Shown one piece after another: positions 35,569 through 42,915 of a stretch of DNA of 49,322 nucleotides (position 1 is its first letter; every line of letters starts with the position of its first letter). Under the pieces are notes generated by a model, which saw only the letters and a list, made by a program, of their open reading frames with translations, was not told where the DNA came from and ran no database searches. The position numbers and the translations under genes are program-made. The stretch covers positions 3,048 to 52,369 of the forward strand of contig JAESPV010000041.1 in the NCBI GenBank assembly GCA_016765495.1, given 5' to 3'. Source of the stretch: Desulfocapsa sp. Its GTDB lineage: Bacteria > Desulfobacterota > Desulfobulbia > Desulfobulbales > Desulfocapsaceae.

Positions 35569-37176
35569 ATGAACTCCATAGTATGTTCTGTGTTTGTCGC
35601 AGCTACAGTGCCAAGTTTGCAGGATAATACTGCAGATCTTGATAGGTTGCAGCAGGAACTTGTTACAATCCTTGGCGATAATCGTTCCATTACAATCTCT
35701 TACGAATGTATGACCAGTGTCGCAAGAGAGTTCCGGGCGGCGGGATTCACAGGGTACGCACTGCTAAACAATCTCGAATCTTCCTGGGTGGTGGTGGGTT
35801 TTTCGGCAGAAAAACCAGACATTATAGTCGGGATGGCACTTGATCTTGGGACAACACATCTTGAAGCAACCCTTCTCAATCTTCAAAATGGCGACATACT
35901 GTCTGAAGGAAACCTTGAGAATACTCAAATCAGCTTTGGTGCAGATATCCTTAGTCGTATCCATCATGCAACAGCAATGCGGCGTCAGCAAAAGACACCT
36001 GCGGCTGATTTTCAGGACCCGGGGCTTGATGAACTAAAACGTGTAATTATTTCTGCGATTAATGAGCTCGCAGAACTTCTGACAGCACGTGCAGGTATGA
36101 AAACGGCAGATATCCGTGCTCTGTCAGTATCCGGGAACACAACCATGGCTCATCTCTTACTTGGACTTGACCCGTTTCATCTCTGTCGGGAACCCTATAT
36201 CCCCCTTTTTAATCGAGTTCCTGTTCTTAGTGGTAATCAATTACAACTTGCTATTCATCCCATTGCTCCTGTCTGGATCATGCCGTCGGTTGGAAGCTAT
36301 TTTGGCGGAGATTTGATTTCCGGAATTCTCGCCTCAGGCATGGCCCAATCTAAGAAAACCCGAATGCTCATTGATGTCGGCACCAATGCAGAAGTGGTAC
36401 TTGGTAACAGTGAATGGTTGATAGCGTGTGCAGGTGCAGCAGGTCCTGCGCTTGAGGGAGGCGTCGCACGTATGGGGATGCGGGCAGGACCTGGTGCCAT
36501 AGAGTATGTTTCTATTCATCCTGAAAAATACGAACTGAAGTACCGAACAATTGGTGATGTTGCTCCCGTTGGAATTTGTGGTTCCGGTCTCATTGATCTG
36601 GTTGCTGCATTGTACCTTACCAGGATGATAGATATTCGAGGGAAATTCAGAGATCCTGCTCTTGAACAAGATGCGGCCAGAGCAGCGTTTATGAAAGAGC
36701 ATCTTGTGAGGCGTGATGGTGATCTTTGTTTTGTGGTGACTGGTATCAACACCACAACTGACTGTGACGAGGTTGTGTTGGAACAGATAGATCTTGATGC
36801 AATGATACGATCCAAGGCTGCTATGTATGCCATCCTCACCACGCTCATTAATCAAGTGGGGCTTGAATTCTCAGAGCTTGAAGAGATTGCGGTGGCCGGA
36901 GCTTTTGGGCGTCATATCAACCCACAGCATGCAATAACACTTGGAATGCTCCCCGATCTTCCCCTTTCTGTATATCGGGCGATTGGAAATAGTTCGCTTC
37001 GTGGCGCAGAAAAAGTGCTGCTTGATGAGAGAGCAAGGAGAGATTGTGAAAAAATTGTCTCCAGTGTCACCTATCTTGAATTGAATGTGAACCAGGAGTT
37101 TATGATTCGTTTTTCTGGAGCACGCTTCATTCCACATACCGATCCTTCTCTTTTTCCATCTGTCCCCATTTTTTAA
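35569..37176 (+). CDS. RACo/RamA-like ASKHA ATPase lacking iron-sulfur domains
   Basis: The 535-residue protein matches the DUF4445/RACo ATPase core: MALDLGTTHLEATLLN at residue 89, QISFGADILSRI, LSVSGNTTMAHLLLG, MLIDVGTNAEVVLG near 265, GPALEGGVARMGMRAGPGAI, GICGSGLIDLVAALY and IAVAGAFGRHINP near 440. Relatives reductively activate corrinoid proteins with ATP and carry an N-terminal [2Fe-2S] ferredoxin (RACo) or C-terminal clusters (RamA). The first 85 residues here have only two Cys, and no cluster motif appears at the C-terminus. It may need a separate electron donor. AGGAAGAGG precedes the ATG. It is divergent from crcB. Confidence 0.8.
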   Translation: MNSIVCSVFVAATVPSLQDNTADLDRLQQELVTILGDNRSITISYECMTSVAREFRAAGFTGYALLNNLESSWVVVGFSAEKPDIIVGMALDLGTTHLEATLLNLQNGDILSEGNLENTQISFGADILSRIHHATAMRRQQKTPAADFQDPGLDELKRVIISAINELAELLTARAGMKTADIRALSVSGNTTMAHLLLGLDPFHLCREPYIPLFNRVPVLSGNQLQLAIHPIAPVWIMPSVGSYFGGDLISGILASGMAQSKKTRMLIDVGTNAEVVLGNSEWLIACAGAAGPALEGGVARMGMRAGPGAIEYVSIHPEKYELKYRTIGDVAPVGICGSGLIDLVAALYLTRMIDIRGKFRDPALEQDAARAAFMKEHLVRRDGDLCFVVTGINTTTDCDEVVLEQIDLDAMIRSKAAMYAILTTLINQVGLEFSELEEIAVAGAFGRHINPQHAITLGMLPDLPLSVYRAIGNSSLRGAEKVLLDERARRDCEKIVSSVTYLELNVNQEFMIRFSGARFIPHTDPSLFPSVPIF

Positions 37177-37215
37177 AACAGAGGGACTCCAAGGTTGCTG
37201 ACTCCTTCAGCAGAC

Positions 37216-37245
37216 TTGCAATTGTATAAAATACTGTGCTATACT
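37216..37245 (+). promoter_or_regulatory. Candidate sigma-70 promoter for the DHH gene
   Basis: TTGCAA (37216-37221) and TATACT (37240-37245) are separated by 18 bp, in the 228-base gap before the DHH phosphoesterase. The -10 differs from consensus at one position and the -35 at two. The transcript would have a leader of about 150 bases. No terminator for the upstream RACo-like gene is visible in the gap. Confidence 0.5.
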
Positions 37246-37404
37246 TTTGGCGTTGTTTTCTGATTGTATATGGATGATTTACAAAGATGTTGAATATTTT
37301 ATCCGGTTTCTGCCAACATAGGGAGGCTCTGGGTAAAAATAATGACAGGAACTGATTCAACCTGTTCGTTTGAGAGTGATAGAACAGGTTGAAACGGTAC
37401 TTAC

Positions 37405-38418
37405 ATGGCAAAAAAAAGACAAAAGAACTGTCAAGGTGGGGTCTGGAAAAGTGCCCGTGAACGTTTGCATGGATTTTGGAATGCTTTCGAAAAGGAGGAT
37501 AGGGTTCTTGTCTGTATTAACGCCGATCCCGATGCCCTGGCCTGCGCAGTTGCGATTAAACGTTTGCTTCGTTACCGCGTAAAGCGCATAGTGATAGCTC
37601 ATCCCAATGAAATTCGTCGTTTAAATAATGTCGCAATGGTTGAGCGGCTTAAAATCCCGTTGGAACGTTTAGGTAATGTTAAGGTTCATGAGTACACAAA
37701 AAAAATAATCGTTGATTCCCAGCCGACTCACCTGCCCGTATTTGAAAAAATTGAATTTGATGCCATTATAGATCATCACCCGATTGTTAATGGTGGCTAC
37801 TCAGCTTCTTTTGTCGATATACGTCCCGGGTACGGTTCCTGTTCAACCATGCTGGTTGAGTATTTGCGGGCCGCCAATATGAAGCCATCCGTCGCATTGG
37901 CCACGGCTCTGTTTTATGCAATTAAAGTGGATACACAGGATTTTTCCAGGCGGGCCCTTCTTGCAGATGGTATTTCTTTTCGCTATCTTTTTGATATTGC
38001 CAACCGAAATCTTGTAAAGAAATTTGAGCTTGCCGACATGCGGCGATCCGAGCTCAAGTATTTTAATGTCGCGTTAAACAATCTAATCTACTCCAAAGGA
38101 CGTTTGTATGCTCATGTTGGCAAGGTGAGAAGCCCTGATATTCTTGTTAATATAGCTGACTTTTTAAATCATGTTGATAAGATAGATTGGGTGTTTGTTT
38201 CCGGAATTCACGGAGAAAAGCTAGTTGTTATTTTTCGTTGTGATGGGTATCGTAAAAGTGCAGGAAAACTTGCGATACGAATTTTTGCTGAAGTAGGCTC
38301 TGCTGGAGGCCATAAAGAAGCAGCACGGGCAGAAGTTCCCTTGAAAAATCTGTCGTTTGGGGTTAAGGATTTTTCTACGAATGCATTGAAACGTCTGACA
38401 ACCAGATATATGAAATAG
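37405..38418 (+). CDS. DHH-family phosphoesterase (RecJ/NrnA-like)
   Basis: The 337-residue protein has the DHH metal motifs: INADPDALACAVAIKR (Asp41, Asp43), IIVDSQP (Asp104), AIIDHHPIV (Asp123, His124, His125) and KVDTQDFSR, then a DHHA1-like C-terminal region with SAGGHKEAA near residue 298, a diverged form of the GGGHxxAAG substrate loop. Relatives degrade nanoRNA, pAp or cyclic dinucleotides, or act as 5'-3' exonucleases; the substrate cannot be chosen here. It is cytoplasmic. The ribosome binding site before the ATG is weak. Confidence 0.85.
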   Translation: MAKKRQKNCQGGVWKSARERLHGFWNAFEKEDRVLVCINADPDALACAVAIKRLLRYRVKRIVIAHPNEIRRLNNVAMVERLKIPLERLGNVKVHEYTKKIIVDSQPTHLPVFEKIEFDAIIDHHPIVNGGYSASFVDIRPGYGSCSTMLVEYLRAANMKPSVALATALFYAIKVDTQDFSRRALLADGISFRYLFDIANRNLVKKFELADMRRSELKYFNVALNNLIYSKGRLYAHVGKVRSPDILVNIADFLNHVDKIDWVFVSGIHGEKLVVIFRCDGYRKSAGKLAIRIFAEVGSAGGHKEAARAEVPLKNLSFGVKDFSTNALKRLTTRYMK

Positions 38419-38496
38419 CGAGGTCTTAACACTGGTGAACAGTAAGTAAACCAGTACTCTTTTCAGTACCCCCCCCCCTTGAGGGTGAGGGGTGAA

Positions 38497-38587
38497 GGTG
38501 CCTTAGTTGTATTTATAACTTGCTGATTGTAATTCACTCTTCATTCTTCTTGTTTTTTATTACGAGTTTTATGGAGTTAGGCACTAA
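38497..38587. repeat. Dispersed repeat, GGTGCCTTRG type (copy 2)
   Basis: GGTGCCTTAGTTGTATTTAT at the left matches copy 1 (6871) at all but two positions, and the right end TTTTATGGAGTTAGGCACTA corresponds to TATGGAGTAAGGTGCTAA. The interior contains CATTCTTCTTGTTTTTTATT, shared with the neighbouring copy 3. The left and right ends are imperfectly inverted (GTGCCTTAG against TAGTGCCTAAC read on the other strand). Confidence 0.6.
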
Positions 38588-38622
38588 CCCGACAAGTCGG
38601 AAACTTTTAGTGTCGCTGGATA

Positions 38623-38714
38623 AGTACCTTGTGGGGATATGTAAACTAGTAATTTCATTTATGCTCTTTAAAATTCTTGTTTTTTATTGCTGCTTTTATG
38701 GAGTAAGGTGCTAA
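38623..38714. repeat. Dispersed repeat, GGTGCCTTRG type (copy 3, diverged)
   Basis: This 92-base block starts AGTACCTTGTGGGGATATGT and ends TTTTATGGAGTAAGGTGCTA. The right half, from ATTCTTGTTTTTTATTGCTG, matches copy 2 closely, while the left half is diverged but alignable in spacing. It lies 35 bases after copy 2, so the two form a near-tandem pair. Confidence 0.5.
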
Positions 38715-38724
38715 AATTCAAATG

Positions 38725-38770
38725 AGGAACAGGGACGAAATATGTTCAAGTTATTTCGCGAACGTTTCCT
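38725..38770. repeat. Short palindromic element upstream of glgC
   Basis: AGGAACAGGGACGAAATA (38725-38742) faces TATTTCGCGAACGTTTCCT (38752-38770); CGAAATA and TATTTCG pair perfectly across a 9-base loop, and the outer GGAAC / GTTTCC pair imperfectly. The left arm matches the end of the rplW-rplB element (GGAACTCGGACGAAATA) except at two or three positions. It ends 12 bases before the first glgC-type start and could form a hairpin in the leader. Confidence 0.55.
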
Positions 38771-38782
38771 GGATGGTGACTG

Positions 38783-40048
38783 ATGCTGAAGCCTTCAACA
38801 CTTGCAATGATTCTTGCCGGAAGTCGTGTCGATAAATTGAACGTCCTAACCTACTATCGCCCGAAATCTGCTGTTCCTTTTGGTGGCTTTGCCAGAGTGA
38901 TAGATTTTCCTCTTAGTAATCTGCTCCATTCCGGTATCGAACAGATAGCTATCCTCTCCCAGTACAGAAGTTATTCCCTGATTAACCATATTGGCACAGG
39001 AGCTGCCTGGGATATGATTGGCCGTTATCGTGGTATTTCCATCCTTCCTCCGTCTAAAAATAATGGTGATAATCTGTACCAAACGGACTGGTATCGAGGT
39101 ACAGCAGATGCGGTCTATAAAAATCTTGATTTTGTAAGATACCACAAACCGGAGGAAATTCTGATTTTGTCAGGGGATCACATCTATAAGATGGATTACC
39201 AGGATATGATCGACTACCACCATCAAAAAGATGCCGATATGACGATAGGTTTTGTCCAGGTGGCCCAGGACAAGGCGCATCGCTTTGGCATCGCCGATCT
39301 TGATAATGAGGATGGAAATCTGGGTGGTCGGGTAAAGGCCTACTGGGAAAAACCTGAAACCCCGGAAGCAAACTGGGCCTCACTCACCGTACTTCTTTTT
39401 AAACCGGAAATTCTGTATAAGGCTCTGCATGAGAATCAGGTATCCAATTCCTTCGAGTTCGGAAGAGATATTATTCCTCAGCTGATGGGACAGGGAAAGA
39501 AAATTTACGGTTACAAGTACAAAGGATATTGGGGCTACACAGGAACTATTGAAGAGTATTGGCAGGCTAACATGGATTTGCTCGGTGATAAACCACCAAT
39601 CAATATGGAGGCTTGGGGCCTCCGCACCAATATGGATCATCGCGGGATCAGAGATGCTCAGCCTGCATTGCTCTATGAAGATGCAGTCGTTCGTAATAGT
39701 CTGGTTTATGATGGTTGTGTGGTAGAAGGAACGGTTAAAAATTCTGTTCTGTTCCCTGGGGTGCATGTGGGCAAGGGAACAGTTGTTGAAAATTCTGTTC
39801 TCTTTTTTAATAACCATATTGGTGCAAATTGCCGGCTGAATAAGGTTATTGCAGATGTGGATTCTGTTTTTGGGCAGGGTGTTATTATTGGCCCTGAAAG
39901 TGGTGTGGATGCAAAGAAAATCACGGTCATTGGTTGGAATAGCAGTGTTCCTGATGGGGTACGTATTGGTGAAGGGGCAACCATTTATCCCAATATCCAT
40001 ATAGAACAATGGCCGGATGAAGTAAAACCCGGGGAGGTGCTGAAATGA
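38783..40048 (+). CDS. GlgC-like protein, catalytic loop degenerate
   Basis: The 421-residue protein has the ADP-glucose pyrophosphorylase architecture: nucleotidyltransferase domain (about 1-260) and left-handed beta-helix (about 280-410). It keeps RPKSAVPFGG, IDFPLSNLLHSGI, SGDHIYKMDY and WEKPETP. The nucleotide loop GGxGxRL reads GSRVDKL (13-19), ASMGIY reads ASLTVL, and YWRDVGT reads YWGYTGT (249-255), so the metal-binding Asp and the catalytic Arg are missing. By analogy with GlgD or plant regulatory subunits, it is probably a modulatory partner of the next gene, with which it overlaps by four bases. The weak ribosome binding site lies beside a palindromic repeat. Confidence 0.8.
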   Translation: MLKPSTLAMILAGSRVDKLNVLTYYRPKSAVPFGGFARVIDFPLSNLLHSGIEQIAILSQYRSYSLINHIGTGAAWDMIGRYRGISILPPSKNNGDNLYQTDWYRGTADAVYKNLDFVRYHKPEEILILSGDHIYKMDYQDMIDYHHQKDADMTIGFVQVAQDKAHRFGIADLDNEDGNLGGRVKAYWEKPETPEANWASLTVLLFKPEILYKALHENQVSNSFEFGRDIIPQLMGQGKKIYGYKYKGYWGYTGTIEEYWQANMDLLGDKPPINMEAWGLRTNMDHRGIRDAQPALLYEDAVVRNSLVYDGCVVEGTVKNSVLFPGVHVGKGTVVENSVLFFNNHIGANCRLNKVIADVDSVFGQGVIIGPESGVDAKKITVIGWNSSVPDGVRIGEGATIYPNIHIEQWPDEVKPGEVLK

Positions 40049-41310
40049 GAACAAAAAAAGAGGCCCTGGTTCTGCTTCTTGCCGGTGGGGTTGGCAGTCG
40101 TTTAAATATTCTGGTACAGAGTCGGGCAAAACCGGCTGTTCCTTTTGCCGGGATATACCGCATTATTGATTTCAGCCTCAGCAATGTGATGAATTCCGGT
40201 CTTACGAAGGTTGGGGTGCTCACTCAGTACAAACCGCTTTCGCTCATGCGTCATCTTGGTATGGGGGAGGCATGGGATTTTACTGGTCGCAGCAGGGGAG
40301 TGAAAATTCTTCCACCTCATACAGGATTTAAAGATTCGGACTGGTATAAAGGGACGGCCGATGCAGTACGCCAGAATATTGATTTTCTCGAAAAAAATCC
40401 AGCAGATGAAGTGATTCTTTTATCAGGTGATCATATTTATTATATGGATTTTGATGCTATGTTGGCGTTCCATCGCTTCAAGAAAGCTGATGTGACCATT
40501 GGGATGATGGTGGTTCCCATGAGTGAAATTCATCAGTTTGGCGCAGGAATTATTGACGCTGATAATCGTATTATAGATTGGGAGGAAAAACCGGAACATC
40601 CCAAAACCAATCTTGCCTCCATGGGAATTTACGTTTTTGATTATAAGTATTTGCTCGATTCTCTCTATAGAGACCGGGAGGAAGTGGATTTTGGTATGCA
40701 TATACTGCCAAGGGCTATTGACAATGACAATGTTTTTGCCTATCCATTCTATGGCTACTGGCGAGATGTTGGAACGATCCAATCCTACTGGCAGGCCAAC
40801 ATGGATGTGATCCGGAGGAATAGTGGCATATCGCCATCTGAGTGGGGAATCCGGACAAACATTGAGGCAGACGGCAGGCCAGCTGATAGGCCACCTGCAC
40901 GTTTTGGCAATGCTGCCAAGGTGAGCTCATCAATGATTTCTGCAGGCTGTGTGATCAAAGGAACAGTACAGAACTCTGTTTTAGCTCCCGGCGTGATAGT
41001 TGAGGAGGGTGCCGTAGTCCGGGATTCCATCCTTTTTGCCGATTGTATTGTCGGGAAAAACAGCATAATCGACCTGACCATCTGTGATAAACGGGCACGG
41101 ATTTTAGAGCATTCCCTGGTGGGATCCGGTGGGAACCACGATATCTCCAATGTCCTGTATCCCAAACATCTTTATACCGGAATAACCCTTGTGGGAAAGG
41201 AAGCAATTATTCCACCCGAAGTGGTCATTGGCCGCAATTGTATAATCAATTCACATACGGATGAAAGTGTATATTCTGCAAAGATTGTAGCTGATGGTGA
41301 AACGCTGTGA
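40045..41310 (+). CDS. glgC: Glucose-1-phosphate adenylyltransferase (catalytic)
   Basis: The 421-residue enzyme makes ADP-glucose for glycogen synthesis from glucose-1-phosphate and ATP. The motifs are intact: LAGGVGSRLNIL (GGxGxRL), SRAKPAVPFAGIYRIIDFSL, SGDHIYYMDFD, WEEKPEHP (glucose-phosphate Lys), LASMGIYVFD and YWRDVGTIQSYW, followed by a left-handed beta-helix domain. GAGGTG lies before the ATG inside the previous gene, and the ATGA overlap couples it to the degenerate paralogue. No other glycogen gene is in the window. Confidence 0.92.
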   Translation: MRTKKEALVLLLAGGVGSRLNILVQSRAKPAVPFAGIYRIIDFSLSNVMNSGLTKVGVLTQYKPLSLMRHLGMGEAWDFTGRSRGVKILPPHTGFKDSDWYKGTADAVRQNIDFLEKNPADEVILLSGDHIYYMDFDAMLAFHRFKKADVTIGMMVVPMSEIHQFGAGIIDADNRIIDWEEKPEHPKTNLASMGIYVFDYKYLLDSLYRDREEVDFGMHILPRAIDNDNVFAYPFYGYWRDVGTIQSYWQANMDVIRRNSGISPSEWGIRTNIEADGRPADRPPARFGNAAKVSSSMISAGCVIKGTVQNSVLAPGVIVEEGAVVRDSILFADCIVGKNSIIDLTICDKRARILEHSLVGSGGNHDISNVLYPKHLYTGITLVGKEAIIPPEVVIGRNCIINSHTDESVYSAKIVADGETL

Positions 41311-41380
41311 TTGAATGATACCTTAAAGCGCGTTAGCGGTTCATTTTTTTCATGTGGAAGTGCTGTGAAAAGATAAAAAA

Positions 41381-41457
41381 TGGTGATCCCGGCGCGATTC
41401 GAACGCGCGACACCCAGATTAGGAATCTGGTGCTCTATCCTACTGAGCTACGGGACC
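41381..41457 (-). tRNA. tRNA-Arg (anticodon CCT)
   Basis: On the minus strand the cloverleaf is complete: acceptor GGTCCCG pairing with CGGGATC plus an encoded CCA, D arm with AGCTCAGTAGGATAGAGC, anticodon stem CCAGA/TCTGG with loop TTCCTAA giving anticodon CCT, and T arm GCGCGTTCGAATCGCGC. It reads AGG codons. A TATAAT lies 18 bases upstream. It stands alone, convergent with glgC. Confidence 0.95.
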
Positions 41458-41475
41458 ATCTATGACCAACAACAA

Positions 41476-41481
41476 ATTATA
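41476..41481 (-). promoter_or_regulatory. -10 element for tRNA-Arg
   Basis: On the minus strand TATAAT sits 18 bases before the first base of the tRNA, which would place the transcript start a few bases upstream of the mature 5' end. The -35 region at 17 bp (TGGCAT) is weak. Confidence 0.55.
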
Positions 41482-41660
41482 CCAATAAATTGATGTGAAT
41501 GCCATCGAATTTTCTACAGAAGTTGTTTTGATAGGGGAGAGGCGCACAATCCCGAAGGGGGTTCAGGTCATATAGCCGGCAGTTTTAACCACCACCGGTA
41601 AGATACAATTACAACAATAAGTCCTGAAGGGACGATGAAAATTGTAAGAAAAATCTCAAA

Positions 41661-41728
41661 GGTCAAGTCTCACTTTGACTCGTATTGTGAAAAACATTGA
41701 AAAATAAAGGCCAAAGTGAGACTTAACC
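41661..41728. repeat. 68-base inverted-repeat element
   Basis: GGTCAAGTCTCACTTTGAC (41661-41679) and GGCCAAAGTGAGACTTAACC (41709-41728) are near-perfect reverse complements; AAGTCTCACTTTG and its complement match over 13 of 13 bases. The 29 bases between are AT-rich. It could fold into a long hairpin as RNA or be a REPIN-like mobile unit. No T-run follows, so a terminator role is unlikely. Confidence 0.65.
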
Positions 41729-41848
41729 CTTGCTTCTGTTTTAGACTGCTTTAGTTTTATATATGGCTATCGTAAAGTAGTTTACCTTTTATTCTTTTAG
41801 GAAAGGTTATTGTTTTTACAGTAATCATCCTATGATGTTTCTTTTTTT

Positions 41849-42127
41849 TCAAGCGACGGCTAGTTTGCAGCCAAGGGCTTTGGTGACTTTGCTGATAGTG
41901 GTAAATTTGGGATTGCCGCCATCGGCGAGGGACTTATAGAGACTGGCTCTGGTAACGCCGGCTTTTTGGGCAACTTCGGTCATGCCCATGGCTCTTGCAG
42001 CCGTGTTCAGTGCGTGGATAAGATCGGAGTCGTCACCGGCATTAGCAACCTCTTGGAGAAAAATACGGATATCTTCAGGGGTGTTCAGGTGTTCGGCCAC
42101 ATCAAAAGGTTTTGTTTTAAGTACCAT
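41849..42127 (-). CDS. HigA-like antitoxin (HTH, putative addiction module antidote)
   Basis: The 92-residue protein has an XRE-type helix-turn-helix (GMTEVAQKAGVTRASLYKSL, about residues 48-67) and the family C-terminus GGNPKFTTISKVTKALGCKL. It belongs to the HI1420-type antidotes, which are encoded downstream of a RelE/ParE-like toxin and neutralise it while repressing the operon. GGAGG lies 9 bases before the ATG, inside the C-terminal coding part that the upstream toxin would have if it were not frameshifted. Confidence 0.88.
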   Translation of the reverse strand: MVLKTKPFDVAEHLNTPEDIRIFLQEVANAGDDSDLIHALNTAARAMGMTEVAQKAGVTRASLYKSLADGGNPKFTTISKVTKALGCKLAVA

Positions 42128-42143
42128 TGTTTAATCCTCCAGT

Positions 42144-42431
42144 TCAGCCAAGAGCTCTTTTGCTTTGGCGATATTGTTTTTTTTGTGTCGATTTGTTGCC
42201 GCCCACTAACAGGAAAACGATCTTGTTGTGTTGGATAGTGTAATAAATACGTAGACCTGCGCCAAAGAAAAATCGTAACTCAAAAAGGTCAGTACTGATT
42301 TGCTTGAAGTCACCAAAATGACCGTTTTCAGCCATTGCTAATCGAGCCAAAACTCTGAGTTTAAGAGAATTCTCTTTCAGATTGGCAAGCCATTTGTCGT
42401 ATTGTTTTGTGCTTCGTAGCTCGTATTTCAT
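42144..42431 (-). CDS. HigB-like RelE/ParE toxin with frameshifted C-terminus
   Basis: The 95-residue frame has the HI1419-type pattern: KQYDKWLANLKENSLKLRVL, AMAENGHFGDFKQI, ELRFFFGAGLRIYYT and FLLVGGNKSTQ. Relatives cleave ribosome-bound mRNA or are untested toxins. After the run of eight A (minus strand, 42177-42184) the frame ends QYRQSKRALG. With one extra A it would read NNIAKAKELLAELED and stop at 42131, three bases before the antitoxin ATG, which is the usual family tail and spacing. So the gene is frameshifted, slips at the A-run, or contains a sequencing error. The final conserved helix is lost in the frame as written. Confidence 0.8.
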   Translation of the reverse strand: MKYELRSTKQYDKWLANLKENSLKLRVLARLAMAENGHFGDFKQISTDLFELRFFFGAGLRIYYTIQHNKIVFLLVGGNKSTQKKQYRQSKRALG

Positions 42432-42593
42432 GTCTTTAGTGTATCCTGCGAGATACGAAATGTCAAGCTCGCAACATAGATATAAGGGACAGTCCCCCGA
42501 TTAAAAGAGTCGTGATTTCATTTGCTGTAGTTCTGTAAATAAGGCAATGCGTAGAAGCTTGTGGTAGTAGGTATGTTTCATCTGGTATGTATC

Positions 42594-42636
42594 TTGACAT
42601 AAAGCAATGGAAAATATATATCAGAAAGTATATATC
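42594..42636 (+). promoter_or_regulatory. Promoter and candidate operator of vapBC
   Basis: A consensus TTGACA (42594-42599) is followed after 17 bp by TATATC (42617-42622). TATATATC occurs at 42615-42622 and again at 42629-42636, and the two TATATA cores also form an inverted repeat around CAGAAAG. This overlaps the -10 region, as expected for a VapBC autorepression site. The leader to the vapB ATG is about 35-40 bases. Confidence 0.55.
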
Positions 42637-42666
42637 GTTTGGATTCTACAAATACAAGGGGGAAAT

Positions 42667-42915
42667 ATGGATACTGCAAAGCTTTTTATTAATGGACGAA
42701 GCCAGGCCGTACGCTTACCAAAATCATATCGATTTGAGGGCAAAGAAGTATATGTAAAAAAAGTACCGGAAGGAGTTCTTCTCTTACCGAAAGATCAGAC
42801 AATATGGGATACCTGGGAAAGGAATTTACAAAAATATGATTCCCCATTTATGGCAGAGCGTAATCAGCCAAAATCCCAACAAAAGAGAGACGAACTCGAT
42901 GATATTTTTGATTGA
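42667..42915 (+). CDS. vapB: VapB-type antitoxin (AbrB/SpoVT fold)
   Basis: The 82-residue protein has the swapped-hairpin DNA-binding motif in DTAKLFINGRSQAVRLPKSY, then RFEGKEVYVKKVPEGVLLLP, and an acidic C-terminal tail that would fill the toxin's active site. The start at 42667 is preceded by AAGGGGGAAA; an upstream in-frame ATG at 42607 would cover the promoter. Its end overlaps vapC by 17 bases. Confidence 0.9.
   Translation: MDTAKLFINGRSQAVRLPKSYRFEGKEVYVKKVPEGVLLLPKDQTIWDTWERNLQKYDSPFMAERNQPKSQQKRDELDDIFD

Larger units (their letters stand above)
38419..38782. other. Repeat-filled spacer between the DHH gene and glgC
   Basis: This 364-base gap holds no credible gene. It contains a run of ten C (38469-38478), two tandem copies of the GGTGCCTTAG-type repeat, and a short palindromic element directly before the first glgC-type gene. 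A long insertion history is likely. No convincing promoter for the glgC pair can be named. Confidence 0.6.
41458..41848. other. Intergenic region between tRNA-Arg and the antitoxin gene, with repeats
   Basis: No credible gene is present in these 391 bases. Contents, in order: the tRNA -10 element; CCCGAAGGG (41551-41559); CCGGC and CCGGT segments; GTCC-TGAAG-GGAC hairpin (41621-41633); and an inverted-repeat element at 41661-41728. The density of small palindromes is typical of REP-like sequence collected near tRNA genes. No integrase or attachment-site duplication of the tRNA 3' end is seen. Confidence 0.5.

Noticed and set aside
39380..40129. 249-residue open frame on the minus strand
   Set aside because: Antisense to both glgC-type genes, low-complexity Asn/Ile-rich and without a ribosome binding site; a codon-usage shadow.
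41311..41380. Terminator after glgC
   Set aside because: A GCGCGTTAGCGG segment precedes a T-run, but the possible stem is only three or four pairs, so it was not called.
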